A stretch of DNA of 64,000 nucleotides from Streptomyces gardneri (GTDB lineage: Bacteria > Actinomycetota > Actinomycetes > Streptomycetales > Streptomycetaceae), in assembly GCF_006539185.1 (NCBI RefSeq), contig NZ_BJMN01000040.1:34604-98603 (forward strand), read 5' to 3'. Shown here in pieces: positions 8,371 to 16,473 of the stretch; the first letter of the stretch is position 1, and each line of letters starts with the position of its first letter. Under the pieces are notes generated by a model. The model saw only the letters and a list, made by a program, of their open reading frames with translations, had not been told where the DNA came from and did no database searches. The position numbers and the translations under genes were made by a program.

Positions 8371-8628
8371 ATGCGAAAGATCATCACTTGCGGCCTGCTG
8401 GCCGCCGCGGCGCTCTCCGCCACCACGCCCGCCTTCGCCGACCACGACAGCAACTTCGGCAGCGGGGTCAACGCGGCGAACAACTGGAACTTCACCGCCG
8501 CCGACGTGTGTATCCAGGAGCTCGCCGTGGTGCCCGCGCTGAGCGACTGGACCGGCAACCACAAGAACAACTGCTCCAACGGCAACGTCATCGACCACTC
8601 CGGCGCCGGGGTGCCGCCCGGTCACTGA
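8371..8628 (+). CDS. small secreted protein, 85 aa
   Basis: A typical signal peptide (MRKIITCGLLAAAALSA, cleavage after ...PAFA at about residue 24) precedes a mature part of about 62 residues. It is rich in Asn, Gly and Asp (NFGSGVNAANNWNFTAAD, NHKNNCSNGNVIDHSG) with two cysteines that can form one disulfide. It resembles a widespread family of small secreted streptomycete proteins of unknown role, in size and style near rodlins and chaplins, but it lacks the chaplin repeat. Start at ATG 8371 gives the normal signal peptide. Confidence 0.65.
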   Translation: MRKIITCGLLAAAALSATTPAFADHDSNFGSGVNAANNWNFTAADVCIQELAVVPALSDWTGNHKNNCSNGNVIDHSGAGVPPGH

Positions 8629-8727
8629 CAGCACCAGGTCAAGGGAGCCCCGACCCGGGGCTCTGCTTGAGTCGGCTGATGCATCGCCCGACCGCGTTGC
8701 GCTGCCTGTACGCCTCAGCGTCGAAGA

Positions 8728-8745
8728 CGGGTGGCCGGCCACCCG
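8728..8745. terminator. perfect 18-bp palindrome downstream of the small secreted gene
   Basis: CGGGTGGCCGGCCACCCG is a fully self-complementary sequence about 100 bp after the stop codon at 8628. It may form a terminator hairpin or be a protein-binding site. There is no U-tract. Confidence 0.4.
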
Positions 8746-8747
8746 AA

Positions 8748-8779
8748 CGGCCGGTCTCAGGGGCGGCCGGTCTCAGGGG
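8748..8779. repeat. two perfect copies of a 16-bp tandem repeat
   Basis: CGGCCGGTCTCAGGGG occurs at 8748-8763 and again, without spacer, at 8764-8779, followed by a partial third start. It lies directly after the 18-bp palindrome and about 110 bp upstream of the serine hydrolase gene. Confidence 0.6.
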
Positions 8780-8891
8780 CGGGCAGGGTGAAGAATCTCA
8801 CCCTCCCGCTTCCCCGCCGTAATGGTGAAGTCGCCTGATTACACTGCGTGTTGATCCTTCATTCTTGCCGTACGACCCCACGGAGAGAGTC

Positions 8892-10001
8892 GTGAAGCTC
8901 AAGCGATTAAGCGTCATCGCCGCAGTGTGCAGCATCAGCCTCACCATCGGACTCGGCACCGCCGAGGCCACGGTCCCGGATGCGGCCGCGGCCCTCAAGG
9001 CGGGCGCCGACCAGGGTATCTCCGACGGCTACCCCGGCATCATCGGCATGGTGCGCGACGGTGCCCAGAGCCAGTACATACAGGCGGGCGTCGGCGACCG
9101 CGGAACCGGAGTGCCGGCGGACCCCAAGGCGAAGTTCCGCATCGGCAGCAACACCAAGGCCTTCACGGCGGCCACCGTTCTGCTGCTGGAGGCCGACGGC
9201 CTGCTGTCCATCGACGACACGGTGGCGAAGTGGCTGCCCGACGCCGTCAACGCCAACGGTCACGACGGTTCGAAGATCACCATCCGGCAGCTGCTCAACC
9301 ACACGTCGAACCTCCCCAACTACACGATGAACATCGACGGGTTCACCACCGGTCGGGTCTGGACCCCGCAACAGCTGGTCGACGGTGCCCTGCGCAAGCG
9401 ACAGCCGAACGCGCAGCCGGGTGAGAAGTGGGAGTACACCAACACCAACTACGTGCTCGCCGGCATGATCATCCGGGCTGTGACCGGCAACGAGCCCGCG
9501 GCTGAGATGAAAACCCGGATCCTCGACCGTCTCGGTCTGGCGGACACCACTCTGCCCACCACGGACAACAACATCTACGGCAACTTCCTGCGCGGGTACT
9601 ACCTGGCCGGCCCCTTCATCCTGGACATGACCGTCACCAACGTCTCGGCCACCCAGACCGCCGGCGCCATGATCTCCACTCTCGACGACCTGGCCACCTT
9701 CCAGCGCGCGCTCGTGGGTGGCACCCTTCTGCCGCCCGCGCAGCAGACCGAGCTCAAGACCACTGTCCCCACCGGCGCGGGCCCCGACTACGGCCTGGGC
9801 CTCATGCGCCTGGACACCCCGTGCGGTCGTACCGCCTGGTACCACAACGGTGTTGTCCCCGGCTATTTCAGCTTCCACCTCACCAGTGAGGACGGCGCCA
9901 AGCAGGTGGTCGAGGCCAACAACGAGAGCCACCTCATCTCCGGCACTCCCGGCCAGAACCACACGGGCGCAGCCGCTGTGAACGCCTTCTGCGCGCTCTG
10001 A
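8892..10001 (+). CDS. secreted serine hydrolase (beta-lactamase/D-Ala-D-Ala carboxypeptidase fold)
   Basis: Exported enzyme of 369 aa in the S12/class C beta-lactamase superfamily. The three active-site motifs are intact: S-x-x-K (SNTK, Ser86-Lys89), Y-x-N (YTN, 182-184) and the H-x-G box (HNG, 318-320). The N-terminal ~26 residues form a signal peptide. Likely a D-Ala-D-Ala carboxypeptidase or esterase working on cell wall or secreted substrates; true beta-lactamase activity cannot be inferred. GTG 8892 has an ideal GGAGAG five to seven bases upstream. Codon 6 is TTA, which in streptomycetes is read by the bldA tRNA. Confidence 0.85.
   Translation: MKLKRLSVIAAVCSISLTIGLGTAEATVPDAAAALKAGADQGISDGYPGIIGMVRDGAQSQYIQAGVGDRGTGVPADPKAKFRIGSNTKAFTAATVLLLEADGLLSIDDTVAKWLPDAVNANGHDGSKITIRQLLNHTSNLPNYTMNIDGFTTGRVWTPQQLVDGALRKRQPNAQPGEKWEYTNTNYVLAGMIIRAVTGNEPAAEMKTRILDRLGLADTTLPTTDNNIYGNFLRGYYLAGPFILDMTVTNVSATQTAGAMISTLDDLATFQRALVGGTLLPPAQQTELKTTVPTGAGPDYGLGLMRLDTPCGRTAWYHNGVVPGYFSFHLTSEDGAKQVVEANNESHLISGTPGQNHTGAAAVNAFCAL
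8907..8909 (+). promoter_or_regulatory. TTA leucine codon (bldA-dependent translation switch)
   Basis: Codon 6 of the serine hydrolase is TTA, in the N-terminal signal peptide. TTA is very rare in streptomycete genes and is translated only by the developmentally controlled bldA tRNA, so the position suggests delayed expression of this enzyme. Confidence 0.6.
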
Positions 10002-10188
10002 GCGAGCGCTCCGCTTCGTCCGTCGGGCGCGGGAGGCCACCCGTCCGCCCACTCGATGATGCGATGCCCGTCGGCGAACAGACTTCAGGCCGCCCCGTGC
10101 AGAGCGGTGCGGCCTGCGGTCGCAGCGCCGCGTGACTTCTTTCAGGTCGCATCGGCACGCTGCTTCCTCCACAGACCCGCCGCTCGGT

Positions 10189-10230
10189 AACTATGGTTGT
10201 CAGGAGTGAGGGTCGTGAACTATGGTTGTC
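10189..10230 (+). repeat. 13-bp direct repeat around a start codon (possible operator)
   Basis: AACTATGGTTGTC occurs at 10189-10201 and 10218-10230, start-to-start distance 29 bp. The ribosome binding site (AGGAGTGAGG) and the GTG start at 10215 lie between and at the edge of the second copy. The core AACTATGGTT is nearly its own reverse complement (8 of 10), as expected for a half of a repressor site. Confidence 0.55.
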
Positions 10231-10772
10231 GCATGATGGTGCCTGAGATCACCCGAGAAGAACAGGTCGAACTCGACAAGGCTCTGTACGACGCCTTGAA
10301 TCCCTTGGCCTCGGCCATTCGCTCCCGACAGACCGGGCTTCCCGAGGACCGCATGTGGGACGCGGACCCCGTCGCAGTGGCCCTGTCCGTCCTTGCCGCT
10401 TGGAAGACGGTGGACGCGGAGGTCAGACGACTGACCGCGAACGCCGCAGCGACCGCCGGCTCCTACGGGGCAAGTTACGAGCAGTTGGGGGCCGTATGGG
10501 GGATCACCCGCCAGGGCGCCCGCAAGAAGTGGCCTGACGCCGTCACCCGCCCGGCGCCCCCGACAGCACGCACGAGCAACCTCGAGATCTTCGGCGGGAC
10601 GGCCGAACTGGTCCAGGCGCCGTCCGGCGGCTGGGGCTGGACGGGCGAGGGCGCCGACGGAGCATCCGGTACGGCCGGCGAGGGGGTGTACTACGCGACC
10701 GCGGAGGAAGCCGCAGCACATGCGGGCGCATTCCTCAAGGAGCATGCCTCTGACAGCGCCGGCCGGCCCTGA
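10215..10772 (+). CDS. helix-turn-helix-type protein of unknown function, 185 aa
   Basis: The central segment SYEQLGAVWGITRQGARKKW has the pattern of a helix-turn-helix found in many small streptomycete regulators, preceded by a helical region (VDAEVRRLTANAAATAG). The C-terminal part (NLEIFGGTAELVQAPSGGWGW and YYATAEEAAAHAGAFLKEH) looks like a small beta-sheet plus helix domain. GTG 10215 is chosen for the strong AGGAG nine bases upstream; in-frame ATGs at 10233 and 10236 are alternatives. The 13-bp direct repeat overlapping its start suggests autoregulation. It converges with the HAD gene. Confidence 0.6.
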   Translation: MNYGCRMMVPEITREEQVELDKALYDALNPLASAIRSRQTGLPEDRMWDADPVAVALSVLAAWKTVDAEVRRLTANAAATAGSYGASYEQLGAVWGITRQGARKKWPDAVTRPAPPTARTSNLEIFGGTAELVQAPSGGWGWTGEGADGASGTAGEGVYYATAEEAAAHAGAFLKEHASDSAGRP

Positions 10773-10814
10773 CCGGCTGCCTCATCGCGGCCCCCACACC
10801 GGACTCGGGACCCG

Positions 10815-11624
10815 TCAACGCTGAGGCGTTCCGCCGCCCTCGGCCGTGAGCAGGGCCAGCAGGGCGGGAAGGTCGGCGAAGGAGTCGAGGACGTGGTCGG
10901 GTGTGCCGGAGGCGGCGCGGTGCGTCTCGGGGAGGTACTTGCCCGTTCTCACCAGTACGCCGGTGATGCCGGACCGTTGGGCGGCCAGCACGTCGGATTC
11001 GATGTCGTCGCCGATCATCAGCGCCTCCGACGCGTCGACGCCGAGATGGGCGAGGGCGCTCGCGAAGAACGCGGGATCCGGCTTGCCCGTCACCTCCGCT
11101 TGGATGCGGGCAGCCTTCTCGAGCCCTTCGAGGAAGGCTCCGGTGTCCAGGTCGAGGCCGTCCTCGGTGCCCCAGTACAGATTCCGGTGCATCGACACCA
11201 GTCGGGCCCCGCGCTGCAGTTGCCGGAAGACCCGATTGAGGGCCTCGTAGCCGAACTCGGCCCCGGCGCCGCCGAGCACGACGACGTCGGCGTCCCCCTC
11301 CTCGACGAGCGTGACGCCCGTCAGGTCGTCCCGTACGTCACCGCTGTTGAGCAGAAGGCAGCGCGCGCCGGGAAAGTGCTCGCGCAGATACGCCGCCGTG
11401 GCCGCCGGGGCGGTCAGGATGTCTCCCGCGTCGACGGGGAAGCCCAGGTCGGCCAGGCGTGAGGCGATCGCGGCCCTGGTGCGGGACGTGTTGTTGGTGA
11501 CCAGGGCGATGCGGAGTCCCGCGCCCCGCAGCTGCTCCATGGCCGAGGCTGTGCCCGGCAGGGCCTTCCAGGAGACGGTGAGGACTCCGTCGATGTCGAC
11601 GAGGACCGCTCGGATTCGTTCCAT
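10815..11624 (-). CDS. HAD-IIA family phosphatase (possible glycerol-phosphate phosphatase)
   Basis: Cytoplasmic phosphatase of 269 aa. HAD motif I DIDGVL (Asp10 nucleophile, Asp12), motif II (LVTNNTS), motif III lysine (TGKPDP) and motif IV (MIGDDIESD) are all intact, with the HAD-IIA cap between motifs II and III. Family members include NagD, p-nitrophenyl phosphatases and the glycerol-3-phosphate/phosphoglycolate phosphatases. It is the last gene of the minus-strand set TetR-glpD-HAD (62 bp after glpD), so glycerol 3-phosphate is a sensible but unproven substrate. Confidence 0.82.
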   Translation of the reverse strand: MERIRAVLVDIDGVLTVSWKALPGTASAMEQLRGAGLRIALVTNNTSRTRAAIASRLADLGFPVDAGDILTAPAATAAYLREHFPGARCLLLNSGDVRDDLTGVTLVEEGDADVVVLGGAGAEFGYEALNRVFRQLQRGARLVSMHRNLYWGTEDGLDLDTGAFLEGLEKAARIQAEVTGKPDPAFFASALAHLGVDASEALMIGDDIESDVLAAQRSGITGVLVRTGKYLPETHRAASGTPDHVLDSFADLPALLALLTAEGGGTPQR

Positions 11625-11686
11625 GGAGCCGACGGTAGCCGCGGTGCCGGGCCCCCGCGCCTCACCTGCGTCGACGACGCCGCACG

Positions 11687-13264
11687 TCACTCCACCTGCG
11701 CGGTACGTGCGAGGGCGTCCAGGGCCGCTCCTTCGGCCGTGGAGCGGTCTTCCGGGACCAGGCCGATGCGGGTGCGGCGGTCGAGGAGGTCGGAGGTGTC
11801 GAGAGCGCCTTCGTGGCGGACGGCCCACACCAGCTCGGCGCCCGTGACCGGGTGGCCGGGTACGACGGGCTTGGCGAGGGCGGGGTCTTCGAGGCCGAGC
11901 GCCTGCACAGCGGGTGCCTCGGAGCCGTAGCGGTACACGAGCCGGGCCGGGACGTCGAGCCCTGCGAGGGTCTGCGGCCGGGCGGCGCCGACGAGGGGGA
12001 CGGAGGCGGTACGGCACGGCCCGGCGGTCAGGCCCCCGGCGGCCACGACGGCGTCGACGGCGTCCTGGGCCATGCGGCGATACGTGGTCAGCTTGCCGCC
12101 GACGACGGTGACGACACCGGAGGGGGAGGTGAGCACGGCGTGCTTGCGCGAGATGTCGGCGGTGCGGCCCGCCGCGTCCCGGGTGTCGAGCAGGGGGCGC
12201 AGCCCCGCGAAGGCCCCGACCACGTCGGCGCGCTGGACGGTGACGTCCAGGGCGGAACCGAGGACGTCGAGGAGGAAGCCGATGTCGGTCTCGGGGACCT
12301 CCGGCACGTCGGGGATGTCGCCGTCGACGGGTTCGTCGGTGAGGCCGACGTACACGCGTCCGTCGCCCTGGGGCAGGACCAGGACGAAGCGGTTCGTCTC
12401 GCCGGGGATCGGGATGTGCAGCCCCGCGGAGAGCCGGCCGAGGTCCTCGGAACGCAGGACGAGATGGGTGCCGCGCGAAGGCCGCAGGCGTACGTCGTCG
12501 ACGAGGCCGCCCGCCCAGACGCCGGCCGCGTTGATGACCGTACGTGCGCGGATCCGCAGCTCCTGGCCGGTGGTCTCGTCGCGGACCAGCGCACCGTCGC
12601 GGTGGAGTTCCAGGGCGCGCGTGCGCGTGAGGATACGGGCGCCGTACGCGGCCGCCGTGCGGGCGATCGCGGTCACCAGGCGTGCGTCGTCGGAGAGCTT
12701 GCCGTCCCAGGAGAGCAGTCCGCCGCGCAGCCCGGTGGGGCGTAGGGCCGGGGCGAGATGACGGGTCTCGACGGCGGACAGTGTGCGCGGCTGGGGGAGC
12801 GTGCTGCGCGAGGTGCGGGCGCCGACGCGCAGCATGTCGCCGGCGAGGAATCCGGCGCGGGCGAGGGCGGCCTGGCCGCGGCTGACGAGCGGGGTGAGGG
12901 GCAGGACGAAGGGCTGCGCGCGGACGAGGTGGGGAGCGGTGCGTTCCATGAGGATGCCGCGCTCGACCGCGCTCTCGTGGGCGACGTCGAGCTGTCCGGA
13001 CGCGAGGTAGCGCAGTCCGCCGTGGATCAGCTTGGAGCTCCAGCGCGACGTGCCGAAGGCGAGGTCGTGGGCGTCGATCGCGGCGACGGTGAGCCCGCGG
13101 GTGGCCGCGTCGAGCGCGGCTCCGGCCCCGGTGGCACCGAGCCCGACGACCAGGACGTCGACCACGCTGTCGGCCTGGCCGTCGGCGAGCCGGTCCAGTT
13201 CGCGCAGGCGCCGCCGGGCGTTGAGGGAGGAGCCGGGCAGGGCGGGGCTGCTCGTGGGGTTCAT
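11687..13264 (-). CDS. glpD: FAD-dependent glycerol-3-phosphate dehydrogenase
   Basis: Membrane-associated flavoenzyme that oxidises glycerol 3-phosphate to dihydroxyacetone phosphate and passes electrons to quinone. It has 525 aa, normal for GlpD. The FAD-binding GxGxxG (VVGLGATGAG, from residue 39) lies near the N-terminus, followed by the HGGLRYL family signature, a second FAD motif (VVGGKLTTYRRMAQDAVD) and the C-terminal GlpD cap domain. Its ATG overlaps the stop of the TetR gene (ATGA), so the two are translationally coupled. The regulator-enzyme fusion in one transcript, with a phosphatase downstream, suggests glycerol-phosphate homeostasis. Confidence 0.9.
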   Translation of the reverse strand: MNPTSSPALPGSSLNARRRLRELDRLADGQADSVVDVLVVGLGATGAGAALDAATRGLTVAAIDAHDLAFGTSRWSSKLIHGGLRYLASGQLDVAHESAVERGILMERTAPHLVRAQPFVLPLTPLVSRGQAALARAGFLAGDMLRVGARTSRSTLPQPRTLSAVETRHLAPALRPTGLRGGLLSWDGKLSDDARLVTAIARTAAAYGARILTRTRALELHRDGALVRDETTGQELRIRARTVINAAGVWAGGLVDDVRLRPSRGTHLVLRSEDLGRLSAGLHIPIPGETNRFVLVLPQGDGRVYVGLTDEPVDGDIPDVPEVPETDIGFLLDVLGSALDVTVQRADVVGAFAGLRPLLDTRDAAGRTADISRKHAVLTSPSGVVTVVGGKLTTYRRMAQDAVDAVVAAGGLTAGPCRTASVPLVGAARPQTLAGLDVPARLVYRYGSEAPAVQALGLEDPALAKPVVPGHPVTGAELVWAVRHEGALDTSDLLDRRTRIGLVPEDRSTAEGAALDALARTAQVE

Positions 13265-13860
13265 GGGGCGATGGTCCTCTCCAGCAGGGTGCGCAGCTCG
13301 TCGAGGAAGGCGGCTTCGCTCAGTTCGGGATCGGTGTCGTCGGTCATGGTGCGCAGCGAGAGCGTGAAGGACTGGACGACGAGCAGCAGGGACCGGGCCT
13401 GCAGGTCCGCCCGGACGCGGCGCACGGAGCCGTCCTCGTGGCCGTCCTCGAGCGCCGAGTGGAGGAGCCCGAGCAGGGCGTCCTGGCTGGCGCCCCGGCG
13501 GTCGAGGATGTACGGCAGCAGCAGCTCGGGGTCGACGTCGATGATCTTGTGGAAGAGCGGGTGGGCCCGGAACGCCGCGGCTCCCGCGACGAGCCCTTCG
13601 ACGATCCGCTCCCGCTCGGGCCGGTCGTCGTCGGAGGGCGGCATGGCGCCGGCGGCGACGGCGATCCACTCACGGGTCATCAGGTCGCCCACCAGGCTGC
13701 GCACGTCGGGCCAGCGCCGGTAGATCGTCATCCGGGACACGCCCGCGCGCCGGGCGATGTCGGTGAGGGTGGTTCGCCGTACGCCGACGGCGAGCACGCA
13801 GTCGCGTGCGGCGTCGAGCACGGGATCTGCGTCTTCATGGTTGTGACGAATGGGCGTCAT
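13261..13860 (-). CDS. TetR-family transcriptional regulator
   Basis: DNA-binding regulator of 199 aa. Helix-turn-helix at residues about 27-55 (LTDIARRAGVSRMTIYRRW), followed by an all-helical ligand-binding domain of usual length. It is first in the minus-strand operon with glpD and is divergent from the flavoenzyme gene at 13942, so it probably controls both directions. No ribosome binding site is visible before ATG 13860; a TACACT sequence sits exactly seven bases upstream, which would place transcription start at the ATG (leaderless mRNA). Confidence 0.85.
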   Translation of the reverse strand: MTPIRHNHEDADPVLDAARDCVLAVGVRRTTLTDIARRAGVSRMTIYRRWPDVRSLVGDLMTREWIAVAAGAMPPSDDDRPERERIVEGLVAGAAAFRAHPLFHKIIDVDPELLLPYILDRRGASQDALLGLLHSALEDGHEDGSVRRVRADLQARSLLLVVQSFTLSLRTMTDDTDPELSEAAFLDELRTLLERTIAP

Positions 13861-13867
13861 CTGTCAC

Positions 13868-13873
13868 AGTGTA
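13868..13873 (-). promoter_or_regulatory. putative -10 element of the TetR gene (TACACT)
   Basis: TACACT on the minus strand ends seven bases before the ATG at 13860, the spacing expected if transcription starts at the A of ATG. No good -35 hexamer is visible. The surrounding CTGTCACAGTGTAAT has partial symmetry and could hold the TetR operator. Confidence 0.3.
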
Positions 13874-13941
13874 ATGCCAGCGTCGGCCGAGTGGCAGCGC
13901 CATCCGTGAAACAGACCGTTAGGAACCCTTTCGAAGTGGAC

Positions 13942-15531
13942 ATGTTGTGGAGCGGTTGGGGCGACCCGGCCAAGGCGGCACCCCTGCCCGACTCGGTCAC
14001 CGGCCTGCTGCGTGACCTGCTCGGCGTCACCCCCCGTGAGAGCGGCCCGGCAGCCCTCACCGACATCGAACCGCCCGCCCCGGCGCTGCTCGCCGAGGCC
14101 CGCACCGCCCTCCGGGCGGCCGTCGGCGCGCCCGACGGCCTGCGGGAGGACGCCGAGATCCGCATCCGGCACACCCGCGGAAAGTCGACCCCCGACCTGC
14201 TGCGCATCCGCGCCGGTGAGGTCGACGACATCCCCGCCGCGGTCGTGCTGCCGGGCGACCACGACGAGGTCCTCGCCGTGCTGCGCGCCTGCGCCGAACA
14301 CGGCGTCGCAGCCGTGCCCTTCGGCGGCGGAACCTCCGTCGTCGGCGGCCTCGCACCCGTAACGAAGCGCCCGTTCGTCGCGCTCGACCTGCGGCGGCTC
14401 GACCAGCTGCTCGCCGTCGACGAGGTCTCCCGCACCGCGACACTGCAGCCCGGTCTGCGCGGCCCGCAGTGCGAGGCGCTGCTCAACGAGCAGGGCTGGA
14501 CCCTCGGACACTTCCCGCAGTCCTTCGAATGGGCGACCGTCGGCGGCTTCGCCGCGGCCCGCTCCAGCGGCCAGGCATCGGCCGGATACGGCCGCTTCGA
14601 CGAGATGGTCCTCGGTCTGACGGTCGCCACCCCCGAAGGCACCCTGGAGACCGGCCGGGCCCCGCGCTCGGCGGCCGGCCCCGACCTGCGCCAGCTGATC
14701 CTCGGCTCCGAGGGCGCACTCGGAGTGATCACGGCGGTGACCGTGCGCATCCGTCCGCTCCCCGCGAAGCGGATCTACGAGGGCTGGCGCTTCACCTCCT
14801 TCGAGGCCGGCACGGCGGCACTGCGCCGACTGGCCCAGGACGGCCCCCGGCCCACGGTGCTGCGCCTGTCGGACGAGACGGAGACCTTCATCGGTCTCGC
14901 GCAGCCGGACGCCATCGGCAACGCCGAAGTCCCGCAGAACCCCGGCTGCATGGCCATCGTCGGCTTCGAGGGCACCGAGGAGGAGACGGCGGCGCGCCGC
15001 GCCGCCGCCCGCGAGGTCCTCCTCGCCTGCGACGGCGAGCTCATCGGCGAGGAGCCCGGCGACAAGTGGGAGCACGGCCGGTACAACGCGCCCTACCTGC
15101 GGGACGCGCTGCTCGACGCCGGAGCCTTCGCCGAGACGCTGGAGACCGCGGCCTTCTGGTCCGCCATCCCCGGCCTCTACACGGCCGTCCGGGACGCGCT
15201 GACGAGCACCCTCACCGAAGGCGGCACGCCGCCGCTCGTCATGTGCCACATCTCGCACACCTACGAGAACGGCGCCTCCCTGTACTTCACCGTCGTCTCC
15301 GCACAGGGGGAGGACGCCGTCGCGCACTGGGAACCGGTGAAGCGGGCGGCCAACGACGCGATCCTGGCCGCGGGCGGCACCATCAGCCACCACCACGGCG
15401 TCGGCACCGACCACCGCGACTGGTACGCCCGAGAGATCGGCCCCCTCGGCATCCGCATGCTGCAGGCCGTCAAGGCCGAGGTCGACCCCTCCGGTGTGCT
15501 CAGCCCCGGAGTCCTCATCCCCGTCCGCTGA
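13942..15531 (+). CDS. FAD-binding oxidase, alkyl-DHAP synthase (AGPS)-like
   Basis: VAO/PCMH-type flavoenzyme of 529 aa. The PP-loop binding FAD is PFGGGTSVVGG (residues 126-136), with the second FAD region LGSEGALGVIT and a C-terminal ISHHHGVGTDH in which the histidine triplet (483-485) corresponds to the active-site HHHG of eukaryotic alkyldihydroxyacetone-phosphate synthase. That enzyme makes the ether bond of ether lipids. The bacterial protein may do this or another lactate/glycerol-type oxidation. Start ATG 13942 or GTG 13936 cannot be separated. It is divergent from TetR-glpD and followed by a lipid kinase. Confidence 0.8.
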   Translation: MLWSGWGDPAKAAPLPDSVTGLLRDLLGVTPRESGPAALTDIEPPAPALLAEARTALRAAVGAPDGLREDAEIRIRHTRGKSTPDLLRIRAGEVDDIPAAVVLPGDHDEVLAVLRACAEHGVAAVPFGGGTSVVGGLAPVTKRPFVALDLRRLDQLLAVDEVSRTATLQPGLRGPQCEALLNEQGWTLGHFPQSFEWATVGGFAAARSSGQASAGYGRFDEMVLGLTVATPEGTLETGRAPRSAAGPDLRQLILGSEGALGVITAVTVRIRPLPAKRIYEGWRFTSFEAGTAALRRLAQDGPRPTVLRLSDETETFIGLAQPDAIGNAEVPQNPGCMAIVGFEGTEEETAARRAAAREVLLACDGELIGEEPGDKWEHGRYNAPYLRDALLDAGAFAETLETAAFWSAIPGLYTAVRDALTSTLTEGGTPPLVMCHISHTYENGASLYFTVVSAQGEDAVAHWEPVKRAANDAILAAGGTISHHHGVGTDHRDWYAREIGPLGIRMLQAVKAEVDPSGVLSPGVLIPVR

Positions 15532-15567
15532 CCCACTGTCCGCTGACCCACCGTCCGCTGACCTTAC
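15523..15567 (+). repeat. three tandem 15-bp repeats across a stop codon
   Basis: GTCCGCTGACCCACT, GTCCGCTGACCCACC and GTCCGCTGACCTTAC follow one another at 15523, 15538 and 15553. The first copy contains the last two codons and stop (TGA) of the flavoenzyme gene. The array fills most of the space to the kinase gene. Confidence 0.75.
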
Positions 15568-15591
15568 TTCTGCCGCCCGGAGGCCAGATCC

Positions 15592-16473
15592 ATGCGACAG
15601 TTCACCGCCGTCGTCAACCCCACCGCAGGGGGTTCCAGCGGCACGGCGGGTCTGCTCCCGCTGGCCCGTCTGCTGCGGGAGGCGGGCGCCAGGCTCGACA
15701 CCGTCTACAGCCGCAGCCTGGAGCACGCACGAGAACTCGCCCAGGAAGCCGGAGCACAGGGGCACGTCGTGCTCGCCGTCGGCGGTGACGGCATGGCCGG
15801 CTGCGTCGGCGGCGCCCTCAGCGGTACGGACACGGTCTTCGGCCTGGTCCCGGCGGGGCGCGGCAACGACTTCGCGCGCGCCCTGGGCCTCCCCACGGAC
15901 GCCGAACGGCTCGTCGAGAACTTGCTCCACGGCGAGCCGCGGGCCGTCGACACGATCGAGGTGGAGTCCGCCGTGCACAAGCGGACCTGCGTCCTCGGAA
16001 GTGTGTACGCGGGCGTCGACGCGGTGGCCAACCGCCATGCCAACGAGTCCCGCGTGCTGCGCGGCGCGGCCTCGTACTACGCGGGCGGCCTGCGGGCGGT
16101 CCTCGCCTGGAAGCCCGCCACGTACCGCGTCACGATCGACGGAGTGAGGCACGACCGCACCGGCTACACCGTGGTCGTGGCGAACTCGGGCTTCTACGGC
16201 TTCGGGAGGAACATCGCACCGGGCGCGCGCATCGACGACGGGCTGCTCGACGTCGTGGTCATCAAGAAGGCACCGAAACGCCTCTTCTTCGCCATGATGA
16301 ACGAGCTGAAGACGGGCGTGCACGTCAACCGGCCCGAGGTCGAGATCCTCCGCGGCAAGGAGATCCACATCGAAGCGGACCGCCCCCTCCCGTACGGAGC
16401 GGACGGCGAGGTCGACGCGACCCTGCCGGTGACCCTCAGGGTGCGGCCCGCCGCTCTGAACGTCCTGGCCTGA
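15592..16473 (+). CDS. diacylglycerol/lipid kinase family protein
   Basis: ATP-dependent lipid kinase of 293 aa (DagK/YegS family), expected to phosphorylate diacylglycerol or a related lipid at the membrane face. The nucleotide-binding motif GGDGM (residues 64-68; usual form GGDGT), the second motif VPAGRGNDFA and the C-terminal beta-sandwich (ANSGFYGFGRNIAPGARI) are present. A strong GGAGG precedes ATG 15592. Sixty bases after the AGPS-like gene and probably co-transcribed, it fits a lipid-phosphate pathway with GlpD and the HAD phosphatase. Confidence 0.87.
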   Translation: MRQFTAVVNPTAGGSSGTAGLLPLARLLREAGARLDTVYSRSLEHARELAQEAGAQGHVVLAVGGDGMAGCVGGALSGTDTVFGLVPAGRGNDFARALGLPTDAERLVENLLHGEPRAVDTIEVESAVHKRTCVLGSVYAGVDAVANRHANESRVLRGAASYYAGGLRAVLAWKPATYRVTIDGVRHDRTGYTVVVANSGFYGFGRNIAPGARIDDGLLDVVVIKKAPKRLFFAMMNELKTGVHVNRPEVEILRGKEIHIEADRPLPYGADGEVDATLPVTLRVRPAALNVLA

